Shown: in pieces, positions 22,991 through 33,674 of the stretch | Numbering within the stretch: the first letter of the stretch is position 1 | Layout of the letters: the number at the start of each line of letters is the position of its first letter | NCBI GenBank assembly: GCA_910589415.1 | Contig: OU342630.1 | Location: 71,606,186-71,670,185 of the forward strand | Direction: 5' to 3' | Length of the DNA stretch: 64,000 nt | From: Malachius bipustulatus | Lineage: Eukaryota; Arthropoda; Insecta; Coleoptera; Melyridae | Made by a program: the position numbers and the translations under genes | Notes under the pieces: model-generated | The model's input: the letters and a program-made list of their open reading frames with translations, nothing else | What the model was told of the DNA's origin: nothing | Databases searched by the model: none

Positions 22991-25665
22991 TAGTCAGAAT
23001 TATTCCTCGTACTTGAGGAGTATTTTGCTTCATGACTTGTTTGGGTGAATTTTACATATTATTATGTCTTCTTTATAAATGAAAAGTCACCCTGACAGAT
23101 GACGCTAGTGTCGAAAATAAGAGCATCTACAATAGGGTGATTGCTTTTCCGCCCCCTAGTATAACTTTTCCCTTTAATTCATAATTTATGATGTGCATTT
23201 TTTTAGTATTTTATTTGCTTTTATCTATAATAAAAGTATTTGCAGGCTGATTTCCTCCGGTTTATTTTGAGAGGTGTTCTTTTAACTTGTAACAATTCAC
23301 TGTTACTTAGGGCTTATTTATTTATTTCCTTTTTATTCAGATGCTATAAATTCTATTTCCATGTTATTATTTCGGCTCCGATCAAAATTATAAGCTCGTA
23401 GCCTATATCAGGCTCGCCAGGTACTTCTTTTCAAGAGTGTGTTGCTTTTAGGATCAATATACCGTTTACCATAATTTCTTTTGAAACTCCGTCATTGCCA
23501 TTGCCGTTTGCGAACTTTTCGACAACGAGATTCGCTAAATAAATTGCTCTTTTCTTTTCTTACCTGCGACCAGATTGCATCGCCATAGGTTGCTGAAGCT
23601 ATTTTAAAATAATTTTTATTACATCAAATCTTCCATATTCCCTTTTAATCCGTTGGTAAATATGATTATTAATACCTTTTTGAATTTATATTTTTCTATT
23701 AAATTAAATAATTACCGCATAAATTATTTTCGCTCAGGTCTGCACGTGTCTTTACATATTCACTTTAATTATTATGTCAAGTTGGACTTTGAAATACCCG
23801 TGCAGAAACCGATTCGCTGCTGTTGTTTTATTATGAACATCCAGTGATTGAGTCGTGTTTTTATAGCCTTCCTTGGGAGCTGATTTGCCTTTCTCCTGGG
23901 GGTTGATCCGTTCTTTCCCTGAAGCCGACTTGATGTTTGTGGAGTCCATCCGTCAGTTCTACTCTACTACTTAAGAGTCTCTTCGGCCAACCACAGCGAA
24001 CAATCAGCCTTGTTAAAGCCTTACTCCTAGGAAATTTCCTAACACCAGCACCACCACTCATGTCAATTATCACTCAGCAGCACGAAGCTAAGTACCGAGT
24101 GAAAGTAAGTGATTCTTTGCTCCATTCAGATTCACATTACAATAAGTTTTTCAATTTTCAATTAATGTTTTGCTTGCCTACCTATCAGTCCGTTAAAATT
24201 AGCTACGTAAAGCCACGTTTTAAAGTAAATTCATTTTTTTCATTTGTAATTTCAAATATTAATTAAAAACTTATCTTTTTTTTATCAATGTCATTGTTTC
24301 ATTTTGTTTATGTCTCCAGCCTGTAACAAAATGCCACTTCCCTAGAGTTTGATTGTTATATTAACTAAATATATTATAGCATGGGTAATTCTATTTGTTC
24401 TCTGTAATTTTAAAATTTAAACGTTGAATTGACCGTAAATATTTTTCGCTACATAAGTACTCCTACAAACTCAGTGCTTAGTTAGCCTATTTTTTTTTTG
24501 TTCGTAATTTTACTAAAAATAATTACTTATTATACAGGGTAAGTCAACGAAAACAAACTTAACAGGCCTAATAACGTGGAAACTAAAGAAAGAAGAAGAA
24601 AGGATGTGCGCGGAAAACGCCGAAACAGGTAAATTTTGTTATTGATGTTAAGTTTTTGTTGGACCACCTTGTATGTAAGTAGTGTCTTACCGGTAAAGAT
24701 CACAAAAACATAGGATTATGATGAAAATATCCAAAATACAGCATGCATGAATATCGAATTCAGGAAACAACAGACTCTATTTTTTCAATTTACATGTATA
24801 TTTGTGAATAAAAGAGTGACGTGATGAAGCACCTACAGTTCGGATTGATCCTTCTAAAAGTAAGTCAATCATTCCAATGAACCGTTTTATATCGAATTAA
24901 ATCAGTAGACAGTTTTTCATTTATCGTCAATCACCACTCAGAATATTGTATAAAATAATGATTTGGTAATAGGTTTCCAATATGCTAAGGCATATGTGCC
25001 CATAATATATCGTTTTATTCACATGAGATTGGTTCTTATTTTTATTTTAAAGGAGGATACCTACAGCGGATAGGTCCTTGCATTATTAACAACTCAAAGT
25101 TGTACCCATCCAAGTAGTGTTGTCTGATAAAGTTTATATAAAAATACTACTTAGGTTAAATTTATAATTGTAGCGTTGGCCGGAGTAACGTTGTAACTTA
25201 CATAATTTTTTGGAGTAATTTTTTCGATTCAGCAGGTTTAAATGGACAGAATGCTTCCACCAAAGCTTTAATTGTTGCCTAATTTTCCTTAAATAATATT
25301 TAAACAATATTTAAAGAATCGCTAAATGAAAACACTCCATTCAATAATGTTGCAAGGTACATAATTTTGAGTCTCATGTAAAAATGTAAGTTACAACGTT
25401 ACTCCGGCCAATGCTCCAATTTTTTTATGTAAATCGTTAATAATTCTGCCTATTTAATCGCTGGAACTGATGTAGATGTAATGCAATTCATGCCAGTCGA
25501 TCATATTTTTTTTATAAAAAATGGGTACAATAATTTTTTTCACAGGTAGAGGGGCCATATCAGTCTTTTTCGGAGAGAACTTGAACAAAAAAAAAAAATT
25601 GGGGATTCCAAGAAAAAAGTGCGAATTTAAAAATTTTCATTCATATTCATATTGAGCATACAAAA
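22991..25665. other. intergenic stretch, mostly unassigned
   Basis: AT-rich DNA with one modestly GC-richer patch at about 23860-24110 (see the candidate exon). A repeat-end motif (TATACAGGGTAAGTCAACGAAAACAAAC) occurs at about 24534. An inverted pair, GTTGGCCGGAGTAACGTTGTAACTTACAT (about 25175) and ATGTAAGTTACAACGTTACTCCGGCCAAT (about 25384-25412), marks a ~240-bp foldback. No complete gene is seen. Confidence 0.5.
24060..24104 (+). CDS. possible first coding exon (15 codons), low confidence
   Basis: An ATG at 24060 begins MSIITQQHEAKYRVK and runs exactly into GTAAGTGA, a full-consensus 5' splice site in phase 0. The preceding ~190 bp is less AT-rich than its surroundings and could be a 5' UTR. 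I cannot identify the protein and see no convincing downstream exon in the window. If real, the remainder may lie far downstream, past the retrotransposon at 25.8-29.2 kb. It may equally be chance. Confidence 0.2.
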
Positions 25666-25671
25666 TATCAA

Positions 25672-25760
25672 GGTATCAGTAGCCTAGCGCCTATAAACGC
25701 ATGGTCAATCCAAAGGGCGTGGGTTCGATTCTTGAAAAAGTCGATAAGCTTTTTTTCTTC
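25672..25760 (+). mobile_element. tRNA-like SINE head
   Basis: The segment AGTAGCCTAGCGCCTATAAACG resembles a polymerase III A box. About 50 bp later GGGTTCGATTCTTG resembles a B box. It does not fold as a proper tRNA, and a T-rich stretch follows (CTTTTTTTCTTC). It abuts the 3' end of the CR1-like element, which lies in the opposite orientation. It is most likely the 5' part of a tRNA-derived SINE. The 3' limit is unclear. Confidence 0.4.
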
Positions 25761-25791
25761 TACGCAGTGTTGTCTACACACAAAGTCCCCA

Positions 25792-28700
25792 TTATAATAA
25801 TAATAATAATAATACCGACTTTATTCAAATGAACTGTTACATTAAAAAACCCAAAAAAAACATATCGAACAATATAATATTTGTCACATTACATGGCGGA
25901 ATCTAGCTATCTGTAGCTATTCTATTCAACCATATAAAGCGAACCACAATGGAAACAAAAAGGCGAACATTAGATATAATATAATCCAAAATTATGTCTG
26001 TTATAACAACTATAACAGTCCCTCACGTCATTCGTTAGCATGCAAGCTAACAATTTTGTTTAATAGAAACTAACATACTCATAATAGATGTTGAATGAAA
26101 AATAAACAAGGAAATGTCGAGGAGAAAGAGAAAGAAAAAGAAAAAGAAACTTACTAGAGAAGAAGTTGTTATAAGATTATGAAAAGAAATGAAAAAATAT
26201 TTATTTCAATTGTATCGATAACGACAGCAGATATCTATTTATTATATAGGTACCCAACAGAATGACACTATCAATAATAACAACAACAACATCATCAACA
26301 ACACCCAGTCCACAGTCGCAGGAAAACACCCACGCAGTCAACACCCAATGCCAACCCGAGAAAATCATACACTTTCAGAGAATATCTATAACAAAATATA
26401 ACGAAAGAAAATCACGATACATCCTGTTGATTTAATAAGTGTTGCTTTAATTTAAATTTGAATTTATTTATGTTGTACTTTTTAAATTCTCTCGGGAGTG
26501 CATTAATCAATTTTACTGCATTGTAACTGAACGATCTCTGAAACATGGCAGTGTGGTAGCGGGGTACAGTCAATCTATCCTTGAATCTAGTATTCACAGA
26601 GTGTAATGAATAACGATAAACAAAGAAGTCTTTTATTCTGGCTGAACCGTTTGGATTATTCATAGTATTTTGAACAAAATTACCCAGATGGTATTTATGT
26701 CTATTTTCCATATTTAGCCAATTTAACTCTCTAACTTTATGGGAGACATGATCTCTCCTTCTTAAATCGAAAATAAATCTACAGCATGCATTTTGGACTT
26801 TTTGTAATTTATTTTTATCTACAGAATCTAGGCATGGGTAGTATACATGGTCACAATAAGCGTAGTGAGATAAAACCAACGATTGACAAAGCTGGCATCT
26901 AAGTTTAAAGTTTAATACGTGTCTATTTGAATAGAGCAGTTTAAGATTATAAAATGATCTCTGTCTTAGTTTTGTAACATGATTTTTGAACCTCATTTTT
27001 GTGTCAATGATGACACCCAAACTCTTAGCAGACTCTACAAACTCCAACCTACTTTGTGCAACAATAATATTTAAATTTTCTATTAGGAACTTATATTTGT
27101 TGTTAGTGGAGAAAAGCATTACCTGTGATTTACGCTCGTTTAGACTCAGGTTATGTTCTTGAGAAAGTATTTTAATTCTATCTAATACCTCATTAATGAT
27201 TCCGTTTGCACGAACGTACTCCTCCGGTTGAAATTTGAATAATAGCTGGGTATCATCAGCGTAGGCTGTGACCTCACAATATTCATTTATGGAGCGTAAT
27301 AAATCAGAAGTGTAAATTATGAAAAAAAGCGGACCCAGAATGGAGCCCTGTGGCACCCCCGAAAAAATATTCATTTCTGAAGATTCCCGGCTATCAACCA
27401 CAACTTTTTGTTTTCTGTCAGAAAAATAGGAGTTTGTTAGTTCAAGAGCTTCGCAACAGAATCCATAGTATTTAAGTTTTGCTATCAAAAGTTTGTGACT
27501 TATGGTATCGAAAGCTTTCGAGTAGTCCAGAAGGACAAGCACGCTAGCCCATCCCTCATCATATGCAGCAAAAATGCTATTTGTAACGTTAGCTAATGCA
27601 GTAGATGTCGAAAAACCAGGTCTGAAGCCACATTGGGAGTTATCAATAATTTTATTTTCAGTTACGTAATCAAATATTTGCCTGTACATTATTTTTTCCA
27701 TGATTTTTGAGGCGATTGGTAAAATGCTAATCAGTCGAAGATCTGAGAAAACTGTTGGTTCATTTATTTTAGGGAGTGGTTTTGCAATGGCATTTTTCCA
27801 GGCTACTGGAAAGTAATTTCTTTCGAAACAGCAGTTTATTAAATGAACCAAATATTTATCGATGAACGGTGAACAGTACTTCAACATTCTTAAAGATATT
27901 TTATCTGACCCCACAGAGTTCTTTTTTAGATTAATGACAATGTCGTGGACCTCCTGCTCGTGAGTCATACGAAAGTAAAATTTGTTTTTCAAATTATTCT
28001 TAAAATATCGACTTCTATAATAGTCTTCCTGCTGATGGCAGTCGTTACCATTTTGAAAAAACTGGGAAAAGAAAGAATTAATTTCTTCGGGATTTGATAA
28101 GTGTGTTGGTAAGCCTTTTTTTTCTTTATTAGAGTAAATATTTAAGTTTCTGAGCGATTCCCAAGTCTTTTTCTGATTGTTTTGAGCAACAATAGAATTC
28201 AGGTATTCTTTCTTCTCTTTCCTTATTAAACTAACTATTAGGTTACGAAGCTCCTTATATCTTCTCCAATCCAGCTCCAGCCCCGTAGCTTTGAATCTCT
28301 GCAGAGCCCTTTGTCTGTTTTTTATTAACATTTTTAGATTAGGTGTTAACCATTCCGCCTTGGGCCTAGTTACCCTTCTCGAGACCAAGGGAGCATGTCC
28401 GTTGAACAGCTGTAGAATCAGGTTATTGAAGATTTCTATTTTAGTGTCAATATTATTTTCGTATATTATATCTACCCATGGCATATTCGCCATATCTTCC
28501 GAAAATATTTCGTAGTTCAGCTTGTTAAAGTCTCTATAAGAGATATATCTAGGAGACATTTTGCTCTTTGGTATAACGAAGTCCCCAAATGCCAGATGGT
28601 GGTCAGAAATACTATTGTCAATTGTACCACAATTATTTACAGTCAAGGTTTTTGAAACAAAAATAGGATCTATCAACGTGCTTGAACTCCTTGTCACTCT

Positions 28701-29210
28701 AGTAGGTTCATTAAGTATTTGAATCAAATTGAATGAATCTAAACATGATGTGACCGCGTTCGGTACCTTAAAAAAGTCCAGATTAAAATCCCCCGTACAA
28801 ACTATGCAATCAAACATACTACAAAGATAAGAAAATATATTATCCAGATCATTCAGAAAATTTCCGAGGTTAGTTCCAGGCTGACGGTAAAAGGCCCCCA
28901 TCACGAAAACCCTCCCTGCAATTTTCATAGACAAAAACATATGTTCTGTACTCACCTCAAAATCAAATGAAATTTTACTACATTGCAGGGACTTTCTTAC
29001 GAAAGCCGCCACCCCACCACCTCTACCCACTGCCCTGTCACATCGAAACAGATTGTAATTCTTAATGGCAAAATTATCAGTGGTAACCCGGGCGTCCAAC
29101 CACGTCTCAGTCACAAAGACAATATCAAAATTTTTTTGTTGAACCAATTCGACAAACTCATTAAAACCTGTGAATATGGACTGAACATTCAGGTGTGCTA
29201 TAATCATTTC
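25792..29210 (-). mobile_element. CR1/Jockey-group non-LTR retrotransposon with simple-repeat tail
   Basis: The minus-strand element consists of an intact endonuclease/RT ORF (29207-26412), a ~600-bp 3' UTR, and a 3' terminus reading GAATAAAGTCGG followed by a (TAT/ATT)n trinucleotide run (plus-strand (ATA)n at 25793-25815). A simple-repeat 3' end rather than poly(A) is typical of this group. No upstream ORF1 is apparent, so the copy is either 5'-truncated just ahead of ORF2 or its 5' region is unrecognised. A GAAAAA-rich tract (26128-26150) lies in the UTR. Confidence 0.88.
26412..29207 (-). CDS. non-LTR retrotransposon ORF2: APE-type endonuclease + reverse transcriptase, intact
   Basis: The ORF is 931 codons without interruption. 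Residues 1 to ~215 form an exonuclease-endonuclease-phosphatase domain: HLNVQSI, VTETWLDARV (catalytic Glu), GDFNLDFF, and the terminal ISDHHLAFGDF with the catalytic Asp/His. The RT occupies roughly residues 420-700: RLISILPIASKIMEKI, QCGFRPGFSTSTALANV, LLDYSKAFDTISHKLL (first catalytic Asp), SGVPQGSILGPLFFIIY, and YADD at about 649-652 (second and third Asp). The C-terminal region after ESAKSLGVIID is rich in Lys/Arg/Tyr, and no RNase H domain follows. All catalytic motifs are present, so the protein could be active. Target-primed reverse transcription in the nucleus is the known mechanism for the group. Confidence 0.93.
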   Translation of the reverse strand: MIIAHLNVQSIFTGFNEFVELVQQKNFDIVFVTETWLDARVTTDNFAIKNYNLFRCDRAVGRGGGVAAFVRKSLQCSKISFDFEVSTEHMFLSMKIAGRVFVMGAFYRQPGTNLGNFLNDLDNIFSYLCSMFDCIVCTGDFNLDFFKVPNAVTSCLDSFNLIQILNEPTRVTRSSSTLIDPIFVSKTLTVNNCGTIDNSISDHHLAFGDFVIPKSKMSPRYISYRDFNKLNYEIFSEDMANMPWVDIIYENNIDTKIEIFNNLILQLFNGHAPLVSRRVTRPKAEWLTPNLKMLIKNRQRALQRFKATGLELDWRRYKELRNLIVSLIRKEKKEYLNSIVAQNNQKKTWESLRNLNIYSNKEKKGLPTHLSNPEEINSFFSQFFQNGNDCHQQEDYYRSRYFKNNLKNKFYFRMTHEQEVHDIVINLKKNSVGSDKISLRMLKYCSPFIDKYLVHLINCCFERNYFPVAWKNAIAKPLPKINEPTVFSDLRLISILPIASKIMEKIMYRQIFDYVTENKIIDNSQCGFRPGFSTSTALANVTNSIFAAYDEGWASVLVLLDYSKAFDTISHKLLIAKLKYYGFCCEALELTNSYFSDRKQKVVVDSRESSEMNIFSGVPQGSILGPLFFIIYTSDLLRSINEYCEVTAYADDTQLLFKFQPEEYVRANGIINEVLDRIKILSQEHNLSLNERKSQVMLFSTNNKYKFLIENLNIIVAQSRLEFVESAKSLGVIIDTKMRFKNHVTKLRQRSFYNLKLLYSNRHVLNFKLRCQLCQSLVLSHYAYCDHVYYPCLDSVDKNKLQKVQNACCRFIFDLRRRDHVSHKVRELNWLNMENRHKYHLGNFVQNTMNNPNGSARIKDFFVYRYSLHSVNTRFKDRLTVPRYHTAMFQRSFSYNAVKLINALPREFKKYNINKFKFKLKQHLLNQQDVS

Positions 29211-32200
29211 TAATTTTTACATCCTATGTATCTACCTACAGAAGTCATAGCTCTATGATTTATTAAAGCAAACAGTATATCTAAGTGTTAATCAGCTGAG
29301 CACAAAATCAATATCTCAAAATAACACAAAATTACAAAAAATATATTATCTTGCTGGCCAAATATACAGTAAATTAAATCAATCAACTTCCTACCTAAAC
29401 AAAGATGGTAAGAGAAAAATTATTAGTGAAGTTGATAAAAAGAACAAGAAAATGGGAAAAATGAAAAATAAAGAAAGAAAGAAGAAATTACAAAGGAAGA
29501 AACAATATTATATGGGAAATATTTTTCCTTCTCTGTCAAATGACACGCCAACTAGCTGCACGTGACTTTCATAATTGTTAAATTTGATTTTTTTTACAAA
29601 TAGGTAATTACAAAATGCATTAGTTTTTCAAAATTTTATAAAATGTCACAGGAAAACCGTGTTTGATAAATTTGAAGTTGGTGAATTGCGATTTTTGCTT
29701 TTTTACGAAAATGCATCGAAATTGAAAAACGAAAATGAAAAATTTTACGATAGCTTCTGTGTAACTTTCAATTGAAGGGTACAGTAATAAAACCAGAGGC
29801 TAAGTCCATTTTTGGTCATTTTGATTTTGAAATACCATTTAATAGCATTTTTTCTAATCTATAAAATGGTACATTGCTCCAGTGAAACAAACCGTTCAGT
29901 CACAGTTTTTTTTCCACCACAATTACCCATCATAGTACAAACTTATTAAATGTTAAACATTTAAAAGACGCGTTTTTCTCGAAATCTGTAATTGGTGACT
30001 GAGCTGATTTTATTCCTGTACCCATGAATTGTGAAAACCCCCTACTCGATCTTTTCAGACAATTTATACAGGATTAAATTTTACAGGATGATATGCAATT
30101 TCCCCGTTAAAATAACGAAGTAGAATTCAAGTTCCGCTATTTACGAAAGTAGGTATAGCGGCCATCTTGAAAGTATTTTTATTGAATTTCTCATGGTCAC
30201 TTATGTAAAAAAAAATTATTTTGGGACTCGCTAGGACCAATGGTTCCCAATATATGGCCTGTGGCCAACCTTAACAAAACACCCGGTATATGTTTTATAT
30301 AATTTTTGTTTTGTTTTGATGTCCCCTATCACGGCTGAAAATTATGAATAGTTACTCTGGGATACCCTGCTCTGGCACCTTCACTATAAATAATAAGAAT
30401 GATTTTATTCGTTTGGTTGATTTATTCACTGAAGTCTACGGCGTTTGCAGCAAAACTACGTAGTATGTTATAAAATTAACCGTACTTTTGGGATTCATTT
30501 TTTCTTCGAATTCGCAAATTTTTCTGCGATTTAAAACTTTTTTCTTCGAATTCCCAATTCTTTGTTCAAATAATCACTGAAAAAGACTGCTATGGCCCCT
30601 CTACGCCATGATACAAAAGGTTCCTGCCCAGCGCTGTTCAGTTCTCTTAGTCAAAGTTTCAATCTGACCATCCTTGTTACTTTGAAACACTCTGAATTTT
30701 CATTAAAAAAATCTAGGATATCGAAGATAAGTTAGTGGCCTGAGCCTCTTTTGATCATTTTATTTTCTGTCAATCGATAAAACATTAACCTAAGATGGAA
30801 GGAAATATCAAGACCCGTGAACCTAGCCCATATATTATGTACCACCTACATAAGGTAATGTACCTACGTGGCAGGCTAACAGAAAATATTTTCAAAACGG
30901 AGACCAGCTTTCAGTTCAGTAAACCCTTCTTGATCTTAAAAGACGAAGAGGTCAATTTTACGAAAAACAACATTCATGGGATAGCTTCACATTCTCGTAC
31001 TAGATGCAAGAAACGCGGTATCAGTCCTGGCGAGCTTTATTACAGGGTTACGATACATTATTTTTGACACCCTCTTTTGGAGAGTTGGATTAGGGGTACA
31101 TACCAACATTTCTACCGAGAATATGTCACCTTCCACATAGTGTTTTACAAGACTCATCTGGATTTATTGAGGTACGAGTCTATTTTTTCTGGCCACTCAT
31201 TTCGTTTTCGTGATTCGTAATGCCCAGCAAGAGCGTCCAATATGACAGCCGCCGACTTATTTCTCTTGGATTATCCTAAGTCCCTATATTTTATGTCAAC
31301 ATGTCATGAGGCATTGATCAAAACTCTTGCAGAAAACGCCAAAAGTTTTGAGGAAATTTATGGAAGATGGCCTGGTTCTTCAATGATGCTGGAGGCTGAT
31401 AGGTATTTACCAAATATTTTTTTTTGCATTTAATGAATTAAAATTTAGAAGCCTCAATAAAAATAAATCAATGTTATTTCAGACGCTAACTTAAAGTAAG
31501 TAACTTTGACGAAAGACTTAAGGGCATTGGCAAATTATTTTATTTTTTTTTTAATAATAAATCAAGAAATTTTCCATTATGTTAATTAAGCGAGTTGAAG
31601 CCAGAATTCTGACGTTTTAATAGAGGCGGCAACTCACAGCAACGGACTGTATAGACAGTCGCAATTGACATGACATCACAAACGATATTTCGCAGGGCTA
31701 TATCTCGAGATAGGAAGCAGATATCGAAGTGCCGTTTTTATCATTGTCATCAAGAACACCTCAGGAGAATTGATTACAAAAGTTTTCTTGTAGTTGCCAA
31801 TGGCTTTAAACAACCGTCCGTCAATTATTATTACAGAAAAATTATAAATAAAAATTTTCGAGTAAAAAAAATTATTCGAGGTTATGATCAAAGAATGCTC
31901 GTTAAAAGAATCTTCAAACAAATGCCCTTTTCCTATAAAATATATTATTATACCAACTACCAAGTTCTACAAAGTAATACCTATAAATTGCACCAACCTT
32001 GAAAGTTTAACGAAGAGAATGATTACAATACTTTAATTTTGAAAACTTCAATTGAAAACCGATAAGAACTTTTTTACGTAAATATGTGTCCATAATTATA
32101 TGAAAAAGTCATTGCTTGTTGATAATCTAAATGACGGTTATTAAAATAAAATTACTTAGTACCTAAGTATTTGTAGGTTTGTAGTATTATCTGCGCATGC

Positions 32201-32591
32201 GGGGTCCTTAAAAAAACATAATTAAGTAGGATTACTTTTTGTTATACCTTCAAGGGTACATTCAGGGGTTCCAAAAAGATGGTACCAAATTTGAGGAGAT
32301 TGAATGATTCTAGAGTAATAATTTTTATCCAGAATAGTTATGTTATCTCGTTGAAGCTAAAAACTTCGCTATCATTTTTTATAGTAGGTAAGGATTTGAC
32401 AAAAAAAGTTAAAATAACGGTCAAAATGGCGACACCTAATCCGGTAGGTACTATTAAAAGTTATTATAACGTTTTTGCGTTATCTTCCTGCTAAAGCTTA
32501 TACATTCCCCATGATTACTGTTTTGTAAATAATAATTAAAGCAAAAAAAGTTATTTTAAAATGACTTTAATTAAAATAATTAAATGTTATT
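29211..32591. other. intergenic stretch between retrotransposon and cyclophilin gene
   Basis: AT-rich DNA with no firm gene. Contents: an inverted pair at 29767-30013 (listed separately), a repeat-end motif (ACACCCGGTATATG at about 30280), and ORF 31242-31433 (starts MTAADLFLLDYPKSLYF and includes FEEIYGRWPGSSMM). That ORF looks somewhat protein-like and ends near a possible GTATTT donor, but I cannot assign it. The frame at 31670-32002 is Lys/Tyr/Ile-rich and has no recognised motif. Confidence 0.45.
29767..30013. repeat. 247-bp degenerate foldback
   Basis: CAATTGAAGGGTACAGTAATAAAACCAGAGGCTAAGTCC on the left mirrors CTGAGCTGATTTTATTCCTGTACCCATGAATTG on the right with several mismatches. The interior is AT-rich. 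The element is old and has no coding capacity. Confidence 0.6.
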
Positions 32592-33674
32592 TTAGACCTT
32601 GTCCTTGTATTCGCCGCAGTTGGAAATTATAACTCTAGCTAACGGTTTTCCTATTTTGCGTCCGTAGCCTTGAATTTTCATTATCGTCTGAGCTCCCTTG
32701 ACGATTTTCCCGAAAACAACGTGCTTTTTATCGAACTTTTCCATCTTAGACAAAGTGATGCAAAATTGGGAATTGTTATATTGTTGGGTGCCGATCCTTT
32801 TCATCGATAAAACACCAGCTTTCGTATGTTTCAGGACATGTCTTTCTTCATCAAACACTTCACCATATATTGAACGTCCGCCTCTCCCAGTGCCTTTCGT
32901 GATATCTCCAGTTTCAAAGAACTCCCCTGGTATTATTCTATGTAACACACATCCCTTATACGTGAGATCGTGGTCTCCTCTGCAGATTTCAAGAAAATTT
33001 TGAACCGTTACAGGAACGTGATCGTGATAAAGTTCTATAACAATTCTTCCTAAAAAGTCACCATTTGCTACTTTAAATTCCAGGAAGCATAAAGGACGCT
33101 CGCAAAGTTTTGGTAGATTCCCACTTATGGTGGCTAGTGCTCTAAGTTCTGCGTCTAAACTTGGCTTTTGTAGTAGCTTAAAAGGATACTTGCAGAAATA
33201 TTTCTTCTTTTCTAAATGTTTTTGAAAAAAATTAAACATTTCTTGATGTCGGTATTCAGATATAGCATTTTTTATCAATTTGTACACATTCTTGTTTCCC
33301 AACTCTATGTCTTCCATTTTTGCGTGATGGTCTTTCCATTTTGACATACACGCATAAGCTTGTGGGTTATAAGTGTCCACCCTACCCCCTTTCGTTCTAG
33401 CAAATTGAATTTTCTTCATTATTTGCTTATTGCTCATGTCCAAAGCTCTAACTCGCCTTGCATCGTCCATGATTCTCTTTTTATTAAGATATTTATAAGG
33501 ATCCATTTTTGGGGGCCTGGAATCGACTCTCGGTTCAGCTGAGTATATGTTATAGAGATGTTTGTTGTACTCTTCAAGATCACTCAACAAAATGGCTTTC
33601 AATACAGAACCAGGCAAATATCGTGGTGTCTTCTTCGGTCTAAATGCTTTTATCTTTTGCTTGTATGAGTGCAT
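32592..33674 (-). CDS. CFAP97-like domain fused to divergent cyclophilin, 360 aa, single exon
   Basis: This is an uninterrupted 360-codon gene with no introns. Residues ~36-110 (PRVDSRPPKMDPYKYLNKKR...RVRALDMSNKQIMKKI) match the pattern of the CFAP97/KIAA1430-type domain of axoneme-associated proteins (Val-Asp-Ser-x-Pro-Pro, then Lys-Arg..Ile..Asn). Residues ~194-357 are a cyclophilin fold (VLHRIIPG, GTGRGGRSIYGEVFD, LKHTKAGVLSM, KKHVVFGKIVKG). Against human cyclophilin A positions, Arg55 and His126 are kept (R246, H318). Phe60, Met61, Gln63, Ala101, Phe113, Trp121 and Leu122 are replaced by E251, F252, E254, K292, C305, K313 and F314. Prolyl isomerase activity and cyclosporin binding are therefore probably weak or lost, suggesting a scaffold role, perhaps in cilia or sperm tails (inference). 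No signal peptide is visible. An ATTAAA lies just past the stop and may be the poly(A) signal. Confidence 0.9.
   Translation of the reverse strand: MHSYKQKIKAFRPKKTPRYLPGSVLKAILLSDLEEYNKHLYNIYSAEPRVDSRPPKMDPYKYLNKKRIMDDARRVRALDMSNKQIMKKIQFARTKGGRVDTYNPQAYACMSKWKDHHAKMEDIELGNKNVYKLIKNAISEYRHQEMFNFFQKHLEKKKYFCKYPFKLLQKPSLDAELRALATISGNLPKLCERPLCFLEFKVANGDFLGRIVIELYHDHVPVTVQNFLEICRGDHDLTYKGCVLHRIIPGEFFETGDITKGTGRGGRSIYGEVFDEERHVLKHTKAGVLSMKRIGTQQYNNSQFCITLSKMEKFDKKHVVFGKIVKGAQTIMKIQGYGRKIGKPLARVIISNCGEYKDKV

Noticed and set aside
31670..32002. 110-codon plus-strand gene
   Set aside because: It is Lys/Ile/Tyr-rich, has no domain I recognise and no splice or promoter support, and a 95-codon frame exists on the other strand over the same bases.
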